The notes beneath the pieces were generated by a model. The model had not been told where the DNA came from. It saw only the letters and a program-made list of their open reading frames with translations, and made no database searches. Below are positions 20,961 to 33,845 of a stretch of DNA of 64,000 nucleotides, in pieces. Location: contig OY987271.1 in the NCBI GenBank assembly GCA_963920665.1, positions 312,501-376,500 of the forward strand, written 5' to 3'. The DNA comes from Straminergon stramineum (Eukaryota; Streptophyta; Bryopsida; Hypnales; Calliergonaceae). The position numbers and the translations under genes were made by a program. Numbering within the stretch: the stretch's first letter is position 1; each line of letters opens with the position of its first letter.

Positions 20961-22439
20961 ACATTTAAGTGCACCAAACTCTGAAAATTAAACAAATGTT
21001 CAAGGTTTGGTATACATCTAAGCTAAGGGTGCCTTGAAAGGTTTGAATACTATGAGATTTTTCCATTAATTAGCATCAGTTTCAATAAATTAGTGAAGCA
21101 AATGGAATTTCATAGCTTCCACACTTTGCCAAGCATGCAACTTGAAATAATGGAAGCCCATACTAGTCCTAGCTTTTGGAGATTTGAGTAGATGAATGCC
21201 ACAATTCTTGGTATCTAATTTCGTGCCAATTTATAGAGTTTGATAAATTGGAACAATTCATAATGAAAGCTAAAAATTATGACATTCAATTAAGCAAGCA
21301 TTTAAAGCTCCATGAACTAGCTAGGCTAACAACAATGTCTAGAAGAATGCCAATTTTGTGAATCTCCAACAAGTTTGGAGCACATATTGATCATTGCCAA
21401 TCAAAGTCTTTGCGCTTAGAAGACTAATTGAAGTTCAACCTATCAATGGTTACGGTTGGTTGGGAATGCTAAATTTCATGTTTTCAATTCTAAAATTAAG
21501 CAGGACCTGCCATATTCATTAAAATGAGAGAATGTGGAGTCTTATTTTAATCATGATACTAAATTTAGTATAAAAAAGTGTTCATTAAATTGAGAAAATC
21601 CTGTAAATTGAGACTTTTACATGCCAAGAGTATTATGATTTCCTATAAAAATAAAGAAGAGCACCAATACTCTTCACTTCACACACTACTCATTCTATGT
21701 GTCATGTTTGTATATGGGTCCATTACAAAGTACACATAGTTACTTGTTGTCTCTTTGGGTACATTCCTTTGACATTTTTAAAATAAAAGATGTACAAAGG
21801 AATTCAACGACATTCAAACTTAGACCGCTCACAATAGTAATTAATCATAAAATTTGAATGAAAACACTTCAGAATACATTGAGGTAAAGAAATTTAGAAT
21901 TATTGATATCAATATGAAACATAAGTGCACCTAACATTACATAAAAAACAAATAAACATGGACTACGGAAATATAGTAAAGAAGTTGCAAAATGCAAAGT
22001 GTGATACAAAGAAAACACAATACAAATTTAATATTTTGAACAACTTCCACATTCGATAGAATCCTAGTATTCTAAAATATGATAAGAAAACCTCACTACA
22101 ATGAATGGAAAAAATTTGCAAACTAAATCTACTTCTTCCTTCTAATTTTTTTATTTTTTAAATTTCCATTTTTTTTGGCTTTTGCTTTGAAAAGAAAAAA
22201 CTAACCTAATAACTTTTAAAACTCCAAACACTCTATTTTTTGCCTTTTCTTTCCTTTTCTAATTTTTCTTTTCCTAATTTTTTTTTCTATTTCAAACACT
22301 AATCAAAGAATACCTAAAACTAAAACTACTAATGACTTCCTAAGGCTACAAACTATTCATCCTCATGACAAAGATGCATTGTTGCTTTCACCACACACAT
22401 AGGCCTCCACCGATGCCTTGATGATAGCAATTTGTGGTT
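20961..22439. other. AT-rich gap, no gene supported
   Basis: Unique-looking AT-rich sequence with A-runs and T-runs and a T-rich tract with TTTTCTTTTCC motifs around 22140-22290. No conserved frame, RNA gene or clear repeat pair is seen. The copied word TTTAAGTG recurs at 20963-20970 by chance next to the transposon duplication. Confidence 0.4.
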
Positions 22440-25197
22440 TGGGAATTTTGATCCTCAGATCAGAGGTCTCTGCTCTCACAAGTGGCTTCCAAGCAGTCAT
22501 GATACAATCCATATGTGTCCAACTTGAGGAAAAAGCCTTATCCTCGCACCATAAATTCCCTTGTTTTGTGTCCCATCCATGATAAGTGTCCTTATGAATG
22601 TACTGAAAAGATGTAGGCGTCCAATACTATAGTTGAATGGAATTGACATGCCCAGGATTAGGATTAGGATTTGTAAGTGCCCGAGCAAGCCAAAATGGAC
22701 GAAGATCACCATCAGTTGGACGTACTGTGACAAAGTAACATGCATACACATCACGGCCAACTCGGAATGAAGGAGCTGGATGGTCAAGTCTATGACCGAC
22801 AAAAGGTGCATCTTCCACGAATTCCTCATGCAATGTGCCATCGTCAAGGAATTGGTCTTCCAACTCATTGGTGATCTTGGTATGTGGCCAAAATCCATCT
22901 CGCAGCACAAGCAGTTCACCCAGAGCAATTCTGACACCTTCCCAATACTTTTTCACTGCCTCATTCTTCCTCCAAAACTCTCCTCACAAGTCCTCATTAC
23001 CCATTGCCCCCCAAAATGCAATGTACTTGTCTTAACCCTTTCGAACTTCATCAAAACAATGCATGAGTTGTGGAGCCAAAGATAAAGGACTGCCCCTTGG
23101 TACTCTTGGGTGCCCATTTGTTGTCTCCTTCCACAAACGAATTCCCCCACCTTCCTTTGGCAACCAGTCATTGTTTGTATAAAGAATTTTGTACTACATC
23201 AAGGGCCATCCGTCCGAATCCTTATAAAACTTGAACTGCTAGGCTTGTGAATGGCCCTGTAGAGAATCATCACCTGTAAACAAGTACCCATCCACAAATC
23301 ACTTGAAGTCAAGAACCTCCTCAATGAGATGAGGGATCACATGTTGCGTTTCGCAATCCATGAAGGACTTCATCAACTTGGGAACTGTAGGGTAGTCATT
23401 TGTCTTCAACTTTGTACCCCAATGACCAAAAAGAGAATCAATGTCCTTGTGAGTGTGTCCAACAATGAGGAAATTGATGTTTATCTCATGGAGAATGGCT
23501 CTATATACAAAAAGAGAGTAGAATGCAAAAACCCAACAGTTTTTGTTGTCACCGGAAGCGTTGTCAAGATGAAGTGTCAACGTTGGAGGAAGAGGTTGCG
23601 GTTCAACGACCTCCTCTAGACAACGGGGGAGGGATTCAACACACATCTCTAAGCCTTCCAATATAGCCTTCGACAATGGATGAATCCTATCATCCAAGAC
23701 AATCAATTGGTGTGATGAGAACTTTTGTTGGGACTCTAAGTCTCGTAACAATTTTGCAATAGACCTCATGGTATGGTTGGAGTTTGTTGGAAAGATGTCT
23801 AAGCCATAGTGTGCATATCACATATCTCTATGACGATGAGCAATCATTCCTGTAACAATGATGGGCATTTTCATGAAAGAATTAGTGGCCTTGCTCTTAT
23901 GAGAGAAATGGAGAGAAGCCATCTTTGAGTAATCCATTTTGTCATGGATTATGGTTAGCACCTTGTTAGGATACTTCTTAGGCATCATGCAATTTGCATA
24001 ATACAGCTCTATGTGTGCCTTCTATCCTTGAAGATGGACTTTCAATTTCTTAGTCCACACTTCTTGGGCACGCGAACGAGGAGTGCAAGCGATCCTGAGT
24101 TGCTTCAATCTGTCGCATTGTCCACAACGAGCGAAAGTATCACCCCGAGCCTTTGGAGCATATTTAGGAAAAAAAGCACATCGAATGTTGCTTAGTCCTC
24201 TCGCCAAAATATGTTTTAATTGAAATGTCGAATTGACATTGTTGATCTCAGGCAACTTGTCCCTCCATCAAAATGCTGATGGTAGAACCATGGATGGAAC
24301 TTTCTCCCCAGATTGAAGGATCCTTAACTTGTGTGGCATTTGGTTTGTACTATTCTCCAATAACAATCGAAGTGTGGATGTTGCTTGTACTATATGTATC
24401 CATGGCTTCTTTAAGCCAAGATTACCATGCTCCTCTGGCCACACTTCATTTTTTGCCATCTCCTTGTATCTGTAGAAGGTTGCTCTAGATATTCCATGGA
24501 TGGTCCACCAAGCAGTGGAGCAAACTTCATGACCGGCCAAGGTGATCATCTCCTTTCCATTGGAATCATGGTGGATTTGCTTGTACACATCAAGTAGACG
24601 TGACTTACGCCAGTATACTCCACCATCAACATGAATGAGGGACCGAATGGCTTGAATCTGCCCACGGGGAAAGGGCTGCAAACAATTTTGGCAACAACAA
24701 ATCATTGTAGAGACCTCCATGATTGACTGCACAGAAAGGAGGACTTCTTTCTTGGGAAGGTTTTCAGGCTCATTCCTCTCGCAAGAGCTCTCATAGACAT
24801 GACTTCCAACCCGAACGTGCCTTCTAGATGCACTCATTGCAGTGTTATACATATACATTTGATCGTGGTCATACAAGTTGGCCCCGTACAAGTAGACCCT
24901 TGAAATGTCCCAAGACCACATTGACCACATCCACGAAGATGGAACCTCAACCTTGCACAGGGACTCAGCAATATGAATTGCAACCCGATTGTCACCAAGA
25001 GTTTTCCCCTCCATGTCAACAACGAAATCAGCATCAACATTGTGGTAAATGCCTTTTGCCACCTCTACCCCATCTTCATTTGTAAGTGTGGCGCATTTGG
25101 TGCCCCAAGAAGCACAAGGAAGTCCCTCACAGACTGCAACACCCGGCAATAAAGTTGGCACACGAACATTGAACTCGTCTATAACAGGGTTGTTCAT
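22440..25197 (-). pseudogene. Broken DUF7869-like transposon protein
   Basis: The N-terminal open frame is 25197-24268 (309 codons). Further frames follow in order at 24255-24022, 23769-23299, 23171-22953, 22956-22627 and down to about 22440, separated by stops and shifts. The N-terminal part has a Cys cluster (CCCQNC) and a Trp-rich block. The central part carries the hallmark LDNASGDNKN ... VGHTHKDIDSLFG, which I know from plant and oomycete transposon-linked proteins annotated as DUF7869. The C-terminal part, with GRDVYACYFVTVRP and FWLARAL, resembles a BAH/Tudor-like module. Enzymatic activity of this family is not known to me. Terminal repeats of the element could not be fixed. Confidence 0.7.
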
Positions 25198-25957
25198 TTT
25201 GCATAAAGAAAAATAGAATATAGATTCAAATTAAAAGGTATCATCAAGACAAAGATATATTTATTTGATCTGCCACTAACATAAAGCTAACAAAACAAAC
25301 ATAAATGAAATAGCATTACCAAAGAATACTTCTCCAAAATAGAGGCGAATTATTGAAACATAATAAAAAATTTTGAAAATTAAATTCAATCAAGAAGATA
25401 TATTCATTGGACATTAAATAAAATTGCAAAATTTATATGTATGACGACATTCAGGAAACATACGATTTACAAACTATGTTAATGATAGAGTTCTAGTACT
25501 TTGTGGCCATCTTTGAAACAAAGATAAATTACAAATCAACATCCTCTCTAAAAATGAGAGACTCTTCACTATAAGATCCACTACCCATTCAAATATCTCT
25601 ACCTTCGACTCGAAGATAAATATAACCTTTTCAAATGATTATTGGGTCATCCTAACAAACTTCACAAATACTTCAAAACATAAACATCAAGAGTAAAGAA
25701 ATTTCCTCATATATGAATCTATCTTCAAGTCGAAGATAAACCAAGAACATAAAGACCTGAGGATAAATGTTAGACCATATTTTACTAGTTCCAGTATTTG
25801 TACATGTTTCATGAATAACATATATTTATCTTTGTGTCGAAGATCCGCCTCATAAAATAAGTCAATACATATCACTCTGAAGTCTCATTAAGTCATAAAA
25901 TTCCTTCTAATCACATTTATCCTTGAATCACTAGTTTATACTAGCAATAAGTTTTGT
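25198..25957. other. AT-rich gap with scattered TCGAAGATAAA words
   Basis: The phrase TCGAAGATAAA(T/C) recurs (about 25611, 25731) and links this stretch to the tandem duplication that follows. No coding potential is recognised. Confidence 0.4.
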
Positions 25958-26437
25958 TTTCAATAATATACAAAAAAAATTTTGAAAATATTCTCAAACA
26001 ATGATATCTGATCATAGAAAGACAATGTAGACAATGAAATTATCATTGATTCAAAGATAACTCAAACTGTAATCGGAAACACCTTCACAATCATCTAGGA
26101 ATAGAGTAATTTATATGTCTATATTATAAGATATCATTGAGTAATATTTATCTTCAAGTCGAAGAAAAATAGGATTACTTCAATGGTTTTCTTCATTTTC
26201 AATCATATATAGGAAATTATTATGAAATTATTCTCAGACTATGATATCGGAGCATAGAAAGACAATCTCGATGATAAAATTATCTTCGATTCAAAGATAA
26301 CTGAAACTGTAATTAGCAAATCCTTCATTGTCGCCAAGGAATAGAGTAATTCTTATTTCGGTATTACAAGATATCATTGACCTATATGGATTTCGATTAT
26401 CCTCGACCGAAGAATAAACTTTAGACTATCCTTGATA
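25958..26437 (+). repeat. Tandem duplication, 240-base period
   Basis: Two adjacent units (about 25958-26197 and 26198-26437) align with an exact offset of 240: GAAAGACAATGTAG at 26017 and GAAAGACAATCTCG at 26257, TTCAAAGATAACT, GGAATAGAGTAATT and AAGATATCATTGA in both. Divergence is roughly one base in five. No coding meaning is seen; it may be a start of satellite growth. Confidence 0.75.
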
Positions 26438-28204
26438 TCTTCAAGTCGAGGATAATCTACAGCTTATTCTTCGGTCGAGGACAATCGGGTGTGTCTTTGA
26501 CGATGGAGAGAGTATTCTTCCGTAATTTACAGCACCATAATCGAAAACTCATACTCAAGCCAAGGACGACTAAGAAAGAAACTTAGCGATTGGAATGAGT
26601 AATTCTTTGTGAATTGAGTTCAAGACAATGTTAATCTAAGAGAATTATTGATTCATGTGGAACAATACACTATGAAAGTATTATGATCAATGAAGCACTT
26701 GAAATATAGGAAGTGAAACTCAGGCCTGTAGATAAAAACAATACACACTTACAAGAATCCGACCTCAAATGAAGTTGCCTAGGCGCTACAAATGTAGAGA
26801 CAATGAATAGAATGTAAAGTACAAGTTCAATTTTGGCAACAAAGCAAAGCTCCAAAGAGGGGAAGAAGGAGAAGAAACATGTGAAGCTAGAATGAGGAAA
26901 TGAGACTCTTGTGAGGGGGGAGACGAAGCACAAGCCACGGGACAAAGTTAGAGGGAAAGGTAGCAAAATTTGAACGATTCAACTTTTCCTGAGGATTGGG
27001 GAGCTTTTCGTCCTCATTTTAGGGTGAACTGACATTTCCATGTCCCATTTATAGCTTGCAACGTTGGTGTAAAGGTCAATCATTCAATACTTGTAGTGTT
27101 AAATATGGTGACTTTCTTAATATCTTTGGTAATTATAGTGTATGGGGTGCATGGGTTTAGGGATAGGATTTAGCTTATCTCAAAAAGGATTTTTGGTATT
27201 CAAATTATTATTTTTTTAAACACATGGACAATTTCTATTGATAGAGGAAAAAGTATAGCGAACCAAGGGAACAAGTCCTTGGCGACATTTTTGGTATTCG
27301 GATTTTCAGTTACAAAATTCAATTTTGAATTTTGTTTCGTCTACTTTGGCCATGTCCCTTATTTTGAATACCTGCAAATGACCAAGAAATTGGAAATTCT
27401 TAATTACAATGGTTAGAATCTTCTATGTAAAAATTGTTATCCTTCATTTTCATTTTCATTTCAAATTTTTCAAAATTGAGAGGAAAAAGATGACTTCATA
27501 TGTTTTACCTTCTTTCATTGCCTACAAAAGAAAAATCTTCACAACTTCTAGTACATCAATATTACAAATTGAATGGTTCAATTTTTTTGGAGTACATATC
27601 AACTTATAGAATTCCAAAAAAATAATCAATATTTTTTTTAAATATATTTTTTGATGCCGAGTTTGACATTGAAGTTGAAAAAATCCTTTTAACTTTTGTA
27701 GTACTTATGAAAATGACATGAAACAATGCTTCACTTGTACATTATAGTGTTTTAGTAGTAGCATCCATTTTAAATATTTCATGCAAAAATTCCAAATTAT
27801 GAAGTCAATAGAGGCTACCCAAATTCTCAAAATGCCCAAAGTTGGCTCCTTGATCCTTTAGGGGCTAATTCTCCGCATTTTTCTTAAAGTTTAATTAAGG
27901 TATACTTCCTTAATTCCAATGTTGACATTGTAAAGCATGTTTATCACTTCGTAAAATTAGAGTGAAGTATATATTGAATTGATGAGAAGATGTTCCACAA
28001 AATGGGTTTAGGGAAACATTTGTCATAATTGTAGTAAAGGAGAAGATTAAATAAAAATCGAAATTTGTGCATTTTATAGCATAGAACTGTTGAAACTTCC
28101 CTACTATCTATCCCATGTTTGAAGTTTATGATTAGGCTTTATGATTAGGGTTAAAAAAATTTGAATCAACATTGAATAATATAATTCTCTACTTCACAAT
28201 CTTT
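26438..28204. other. AT-rich gap
   Basis: Contains an imperfect inverted pair of TCGAGGATAAT/ATTGTCCTCGAC words near 26405-26490, a minus-strand frame of 98 codons (26670-26966) that looks like chance, and otherwise featureless AT-rich DNA. No gene is supported. Confidence 0.35.
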
Positions 28205-29720
28205 TTTACTTAGGGTCCTCATCTAGATTAGTTGCTTGAGATTCTTGGTTGATATTATAGAATCTAAACATGGTTATTTAATTTCACTTGATAAATTTTT
28301 TCAAAATGATTTTTATTTAGTGTGTACTGTTCTAGAAGATCTTATATTATAGTTAGTATTATATTATTCTAAGGTATAATTCAAAGAAGAAGTACTAATG
28401 AAAAATACAAATTCAATGTTTAGTTCGAAAGAAAAATCCCTTTACATATGATATAAAAGGAACTTATTGGAAGAAGAAATCAATAAATGCTCACTATAAA
28501 TTGTTAAATAAGTCTATGCATGAAATCATTTATTATAAAAATGCTGTAAATAAACTAGTAATATACCTTATACTCCTAATTTATCTTATGTTCACTTTCT
28601 TTGCCGTTTTTTGAAATTTTTTTAATGCATGAATTAAAAATTTCATGTACATTCCATTCTTTGAAGAAGTGCCAACAAAAAATCTAATGTGAACTTCATG
28701 TTAGTTAATAATTGTAATTAGTTACAATCCAAAATACTAACATTCAGTTTTCTATCTATACAATTAATGATTTCAATGAAGGAACCAATGCAAAAATAAT
28801 GCCCACCAAAGTCCAAAAAATAATTCGTAGAATAGTCAAATGAAATCATTGGAAGTTGTAATATAATTCCTAAGATGAAATTTCTCATAGAAAGTGTTCT
28901 TCCTATATACGATAAAATTTGATTCATTCCATTAGCATTAGATGGTGAATGATGATGGAATTATGGACAATCTAATTTTTCTAGTATTTGAACATCTTTT
29001 TGCAAAAAAAAAATTTAATTAAAAATTAGAAGGACTGAAATTAGTTTGTTAAGAAGGCTTTGAATCATGATGATTGGGATTTGTGTTTTTCAATGTCATC
29101 TTGAAGTTAATTTTTAATGATTTTTAGTTTTCCCAATAGTTTAGAACATCCTTTACAAACATAAAACTTTTTTGAATCAAGATAGTGAATAATAACAAAA
29201 TTTTATACTTTTAAAACCTCATATTTTAGGTTGTTCATACAAGTTTGTTGCTCGAGATTCTTGATTGATATTACAAAATCTTAACCAGGTTAATGAATTC
29301 CATTTGGTGAATATCCAAAAAAACTTTTTTCTTGTCTTGTATCATTCTAGATGATATTTTATTATGGTTAACATAATATTTTAAGAAATAATTGAAAGAA
29401 TAATTATTAATGAAAAATATTATTTCAATGTTTAGTTTGAAAGCAAAAAATTATTTATATATGATAGAACAGAGACTTTTACTCAGACCCTGTTCAATAT
29501 TATTAATAATGGTTATATGAAATTGTTAAAAAAAATTTATGAAATCATTGTTTAAAAATAAAATTGTTTAAGTAAACGAGTAATATAATTGAGGATCCTA
29601 ATTGATTTATTCTTCACTTTATTTGCTCACTGTCTTCTTTAATTTTGTTATTGGAAAAAAAGACTAGTAAAATTTTAAATGTCATGTATATTTAGCTCTT
29701 CCAAGAAGTGCCCCAAAAAA
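28205..29720 (+). repeat. Direct duplication of about 500 bases, offset about 980
   Basis: Segment 28205-28700 recurs diverged at about 29185-29720. Shared words in order are GAGATTCTTG.TTGATATTA, GTT.AAT.AATTTCA, TTCTAGA.GAT, AATGAAAAATA, TTCAATGTTTAGTT.GAAAG, AGTAATATA, TCATGTA.ATT and AAGAAGTGCC. It is non-coding and old. Confidence 0.6.
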
Positions 29721-30526
29721 TTTAATGGCTTATTTATACAATCAAGGTGTACATTTATGTACTCCAAGTCAAAACAACATCAAAAGCCCAATTGAACATG
29801 TACATGATTTGCATGCAACGTAAGAAACAAGAACTTTAGAGAAATGTTGAAAAGAATAGTTACCTGAGTAAATAGTTCTATGAGAATCAGGATCTAATCA
29901 AGCACCCCTAGCTACCGTCTTGCAAACTTGTTTGGGGTTCCATTTCCATCAATCTAACCTAGAGAATTAGTAGGACCATCTACAGCCCACTCAAACTTAC
30001 TACACCCAACACATACCTATTTTGAAAACACTATATTGCAGTAAAATTCATGGCCAATGAATCATACTATTGATGGCTTGACACATGTGCATAATTTTTG
30101 TTTGACCAAGCTATTAATCATTGGAAATAGTAAGTGATCATAATTTTGCATCTGTATTTTTTTTTAAACAAATGAAACAGAATTTCATTTCAAATAGTGA
30201 GATTTGTATCAGTTATTCAATCACAATAATAGTTTCTGGATTGACAAAGTTGGAATAAGTCAACTGATTTTTTGTGAAGACTCAAAGTTGTTTCATATTT
30301 CAACTAATTATACTTAATAAAACTACAAGATGAAGAAGTTGATAGGATTGAATCCAATAATGGTATGATTGTTTGGTACCAATCATGTATATGTGTCTTG
30401 TATCCATGTCCTCGTCTTGGTTCTAAGCTTGCTCTTTGCCATGGCTAGCAGGCTTGTATTTTTACTTTCTACAATGAAATTTAGTTTCATTTGTTTAAAA
30501 TCTTTTTAAAATAGTAGGATAAAACC
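29721..30526. other. AT-rich gap before the solo LTR
   Basis: No conserved frame or repeat pair recognised. Confidence 0.35.
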
Positions 30527-30531
30527 AAAGG

Positions 30532-31829
30532 TGTCGTGCCCGTTAGTGACATTTACCACCTTAAGTCCACCTTCCAATGCTTTCCAAACACTTAACACTT
30601 CAGTGGCACCAAGGGTCATGCTCTCCTAACACTGCACATGCCATGCACATCCAATGTTAATCTCCCATTTCAACTCTTTGTGCTAAGTCCCAGTCACCGG
30701 GACTACTAGCATACATACACACATACATCATGATACTGGGGCATGTTACTTGGTAACATGGGCAGAAATTCCATCTTATTATATAAGGACCCATGGTGGC
30801 ACTACTAACCATACTCCTAACCGCCCTTGAGTGTCATCCCAACTCCATACTAGGCTCCTTGTGTATTTGCTACTTTCCACTTCGTCACTAACCGGGACTC
30901 ACTATTCGGGACACCTCAACATAGCCTAGCAAGGAGTGGGACTCCACCCAATCGGAGCCACGAGACATCCACAAGTGTCCCATGGTGCCTTGAAGTGGTG
31001 GTGACCCCACACCACCAACCTTGAGTCACCAGGACTCACCAAGGCTCCAAGAGGGAGTGAGGAGGGAGACCAACCCCTCCTATAGTACTCTCTGTAGGAT
31101 TCAGGAGACACCCCCCCCCCTTGTATGTCAAAGGGGACTCCTAAAACCACTTTGGTTTTGGAAGACCACCCCATTTCTCCCGATTCGCCCTAGTTTGGGA
31201 CTTCCGAACTTCCACCCGGGATAACTTTGCGGTCCGGGATCCAAATCTCACATGCGAGCTCATTTTCGACATCTACTCGATGAGTAGATGCCTATGGACT
31301 ACTCACTTGACCCATTTGGACAAGTACTCACAAAGTTATCGCCCTCCAAATATTCGGGTCCATTGGGAGAGGCGTCACGCCTTCACCATGGCGCTTCTTT
31401 TGGCCATAACTTGAGGCCACTACCTTAGAACCTCGTAATGCTTGTCAATATAGCATCCTTGTGTTCTTAGCTTTCCAAGGATATGCTACATGACATACTT
31501 CATGGAGGGATTCCTCATGAACCCCTCCCTCCTAGCTCTTAAGTGCCCCGGCGCCATCAGGACACCTTCACCTTTGAACGCCCATAACTTTTGACTCACA
31601 AGTCCAAATCACGCGTTCTTTGGACGGCTAGAAGCGTCTCCTCGAGACCTTTCCAAGCATGTATTACACACACCCCAACTTCGTTCAGATCAGAGCGCTA
31701 CCATGCTCTGATCGCTCGGGACTCCTAGTCCCCCTTACCTCATCTTTTGCAAGGCTTGGGGAGTCACCCCCAATGTCCCCCTTGCTCACCAAGGTGACAC
31801 AGGCACGCCTTGTGATGAGGGTCGTGACA
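30532..31829 (+). mobile_element. Solo LTR (1298 bp) with AAAGG target duplication
   Basis: It starts TGTCGTGCCC and ends GGTCGTGACA, the TG...CA ends of plant LTRs with a short inverted end repeat. The 5-bp duplication AAAGG lies at 30527-30531 and 31830-31834. The sequence is markedly more GC-rich than its surroundings, has a TATATAAG-like promoter word (ATTATATAAGG, 30779) and a C-run at about 31110-31120. A full-length relative lies inverted at 50312-51626. No internal domain or second LTR is present, so this is a product of LTR-LTR recombination. Ends of this kind occur in Ty3/gypsy elements; the lineage is inferred. Confidence 0.88.
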
Positions 31830-31834
31830 AAAGG

Positions 31835-32262
31835 ATTTGATTTGATCATGTGGCTCATAATAATTAGTATGTTACTAAATGCAGCAACAACAATACCAAT
31901 ATTGATAAGGAAACTGGAATTGAGATATTCACTTGGAATTTTGTATGAGTTTGTATTAAATTGTGATGAAGTTGTAGCAAGTTTGTATTCTTTTTAAACT
32001 TGACAATTCACTTGTGCTATTTATTAATTCTATGTTGTGTGTGGTGTGGTCAATTCCAGTCATTGTATTTGTTTAGTGGGTGTGGACCAACTCTTGCTAA
32101 CCAAATCCCCTATGCAATCAGCTTCCCCAACTTGCAGATTCTTCAATAAGGTAAAATCCTTGAAACCTAAGATTGTCATGTGGTTCTTATTTGAGTTCCT
32201 TTAGCCAATTTGATCATTTATGATCTGTCAATTTCATGTGCCAATTTCTGTGATATTTGAAC
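31835..32262. other. Gap between solo LTR and MITE
   Basis: No gene or repeat recognised. A T/G-rich stretch with GTGTGTGGTGTGGTC lies at about 32037-32050. Confidence 0.35.
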
Positions 32263-32264
32263 AT

Positions 32265-32649
32265 AAGGTGGGAGCACCCAAAAGCATCAGTATAAGCAAT
32301 TCAGCATATTTGGATTCATCTTTTCTTTAAAATTTTATTTTTGTAGTGTTAGCAAGTGAAAATTATGAATATTAAAAAAAAAAAAGATTTTTCGGATGTC
32401 GTATGTAATTTCTATGATTTTTCAAAGTGTTGGCTCCCTAGACCACTGAATGTGTCCTGTAGGTAGACCCAAATTTGAACTCTGCGAAAACTAGCTGTCA
32501 GCAAATCATAGTTAAATATGTGTCCTTCACATGTGTTAGCCAATCAAAATTAAACATATGGAGGACACATTAACTAAAGTCTAGGAACACATTTAGTCAT
32601 GTCTAGGGTACAAGGATGGGATCAGGGACGCTTTTGGATGTTTCTACCT
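32265..32649 (+). mobile_element. TA-type MITE, family B, copy 1
   Basis: It begins AGGTGGGAGCACCCAAAAGC and, reversed from the right, AGGTAGAAACATCCAAAAGC, with TA on both sides (32263-32264 and 32650-32651). A second copy in the same orientation lies at 60256-60630, with shared words ATAAGCAATT.AGCATA, TTTTTGTAGT.TTAGCAA and GGATGTTTCTACCT. TA duplication is typical of Tc1/mariner-derived MITEs. Confidence 0.75.
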
Positions 32650-32651
32650 TA

Positions 32652-33298
32652 GTTGAATTTGACAGAGTTAAGAATTGATTATTGAGTGTTTGTTGATGTC
32701 TTTTTCTTGATCTTGTGATTGTAACATTTTATAGGTTTTGCTTTGGTCTTAGGACAGATTTTGCCAATCATTTTGCATTAGTGTTTTCTTGGTCAGTAAC
32801 AATATCTATCATTCATGGGATTGCAGTTCAAATTTTTTAGTTTTTTTAAGCATGATGAATGTTTATGGCAACCATATGTAGCTATTATCACTTTGTTTAA
32901 AGCTTAGGTGCTATGAGGAACTACCAAGTTCTTTTAGTAGATAAGTCCTTTAGGATTTGGTTCCTTGCTCATCCTCTTTTGGGGGTCAGATTTCTTACAA
33001 AGTGGCATGCCAGAGCTTCGATGCAACTTTACTATGTGAGTTTTTCAACCGATGTCTCATGGAGGAAATCAATGTTTTGATGCTTCTAATGCTACTAATG
33101 TTACTAGATTATGTATGTGCAATTCTAAACTTTTGACTAAAAAATGCTTAGAGCAAATATTCATTCTATAAATTCAACTTCTTAATTTCGACTATATCAT
33201 TCACTTATACCTTAGGATTGTATTGTAGTAGTCAAATTTCTTCCGTTCTTGCAATGATTTGTATAACTTAATTGAAATGAAACAATTGGATGGGGTCT
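32652..33298. other. Gap upstream of the helicase fragment
   Basis: AT-rich; no conserved frame recognised on either strand. It may be the left part of the transposon that ends at 40102, but no left terminal repeat was found. Confidence 0.35.
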
Positions 33299-33391
33299 TG
33301 CTTAGATCTGTTCACTAGAGGGATTGACATTCAAGGTGTGAATGTTGTCATCAATTTTGACTTTCCAAAAAATTATGAGATAGATCTTTAT
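33299..33391 (+). pseudogene. Fragment of a DHH1/DDX6-type DEAD-box RNA helicase gene
   Basis: Translation from 33299 reads [20 protein letters not shown], then D-F-P-K-N-Y-E. This is the conserved helicase C-terminal motif (DLFTRGID, motif V region, and VINFDFPKN) of the DHH1/RCK/DDX6 subfamily, which acts in mRNA decapping bodies. The usual following HRVGRSGR motif VI is not continued in frame, and no exon before it is seen. It is one isolated exon-like piece next to a transposon, probably a captured or stranded fragment. Confidence 0.75.
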
Positions 33392-33845
33392 ATAATAAAT
33401 TCCCTTTTTTCTGTGCCTTTAGAGCAACAAAATTGTATAAACTTTTTACTCAAGATATCATTTTAAAATGGTAGGAGCCAAATTAGTTTTGCAAAGAGTG
33501 GAGAATCTTCTTTTGCCCATTCCATAGACTTTGCAATGGCACCACCATTTGACTTGCAAGTCATATAAATGGTCATGAAATTTGTGATTGATTAGCATGT
33601 TGTATGAGTGGTTAACATGATTTTGATTCCATTTTCTTTGTGGAATGTAGGGTTGAGAATCTTTAAGATCAAAGGCACTTCAATTTGAGGACTCAATTGT
33701 CTCTACTAATTTGTAGCTCTAATGTTGTAAGAGTTGAGGGTAAATTTTTGATACACCTTCTATTAGATTATATTGGGTACATCTTATTTTTTGGTTTTGT
33801 TATTTTCTGTATATGTGAATGGTCGCCTAGTTTAGGTTGTACTGA
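33392..33845. other. Gap between helicase fragment and transposase
   Basis: No recognisable frame; possibly 5' non-coding sequence of the large transposon. Confidence 0.3.

Noticed and set aside
22092..27100. CACTACAATGAATGG and a distant TACTTGTAGTG as ends of a CACTA element around the DUF7869-like pseudogene
   Set aside because: Similarity stops after eight bases and the 3-bp flanks (CCT and TTA) disagree.
31755..31775. TTGGGGAGTCACCC as left end of the large transposon
   Set aside because: It is an internal part of the solo LTR and is also present in the second LTR copy.
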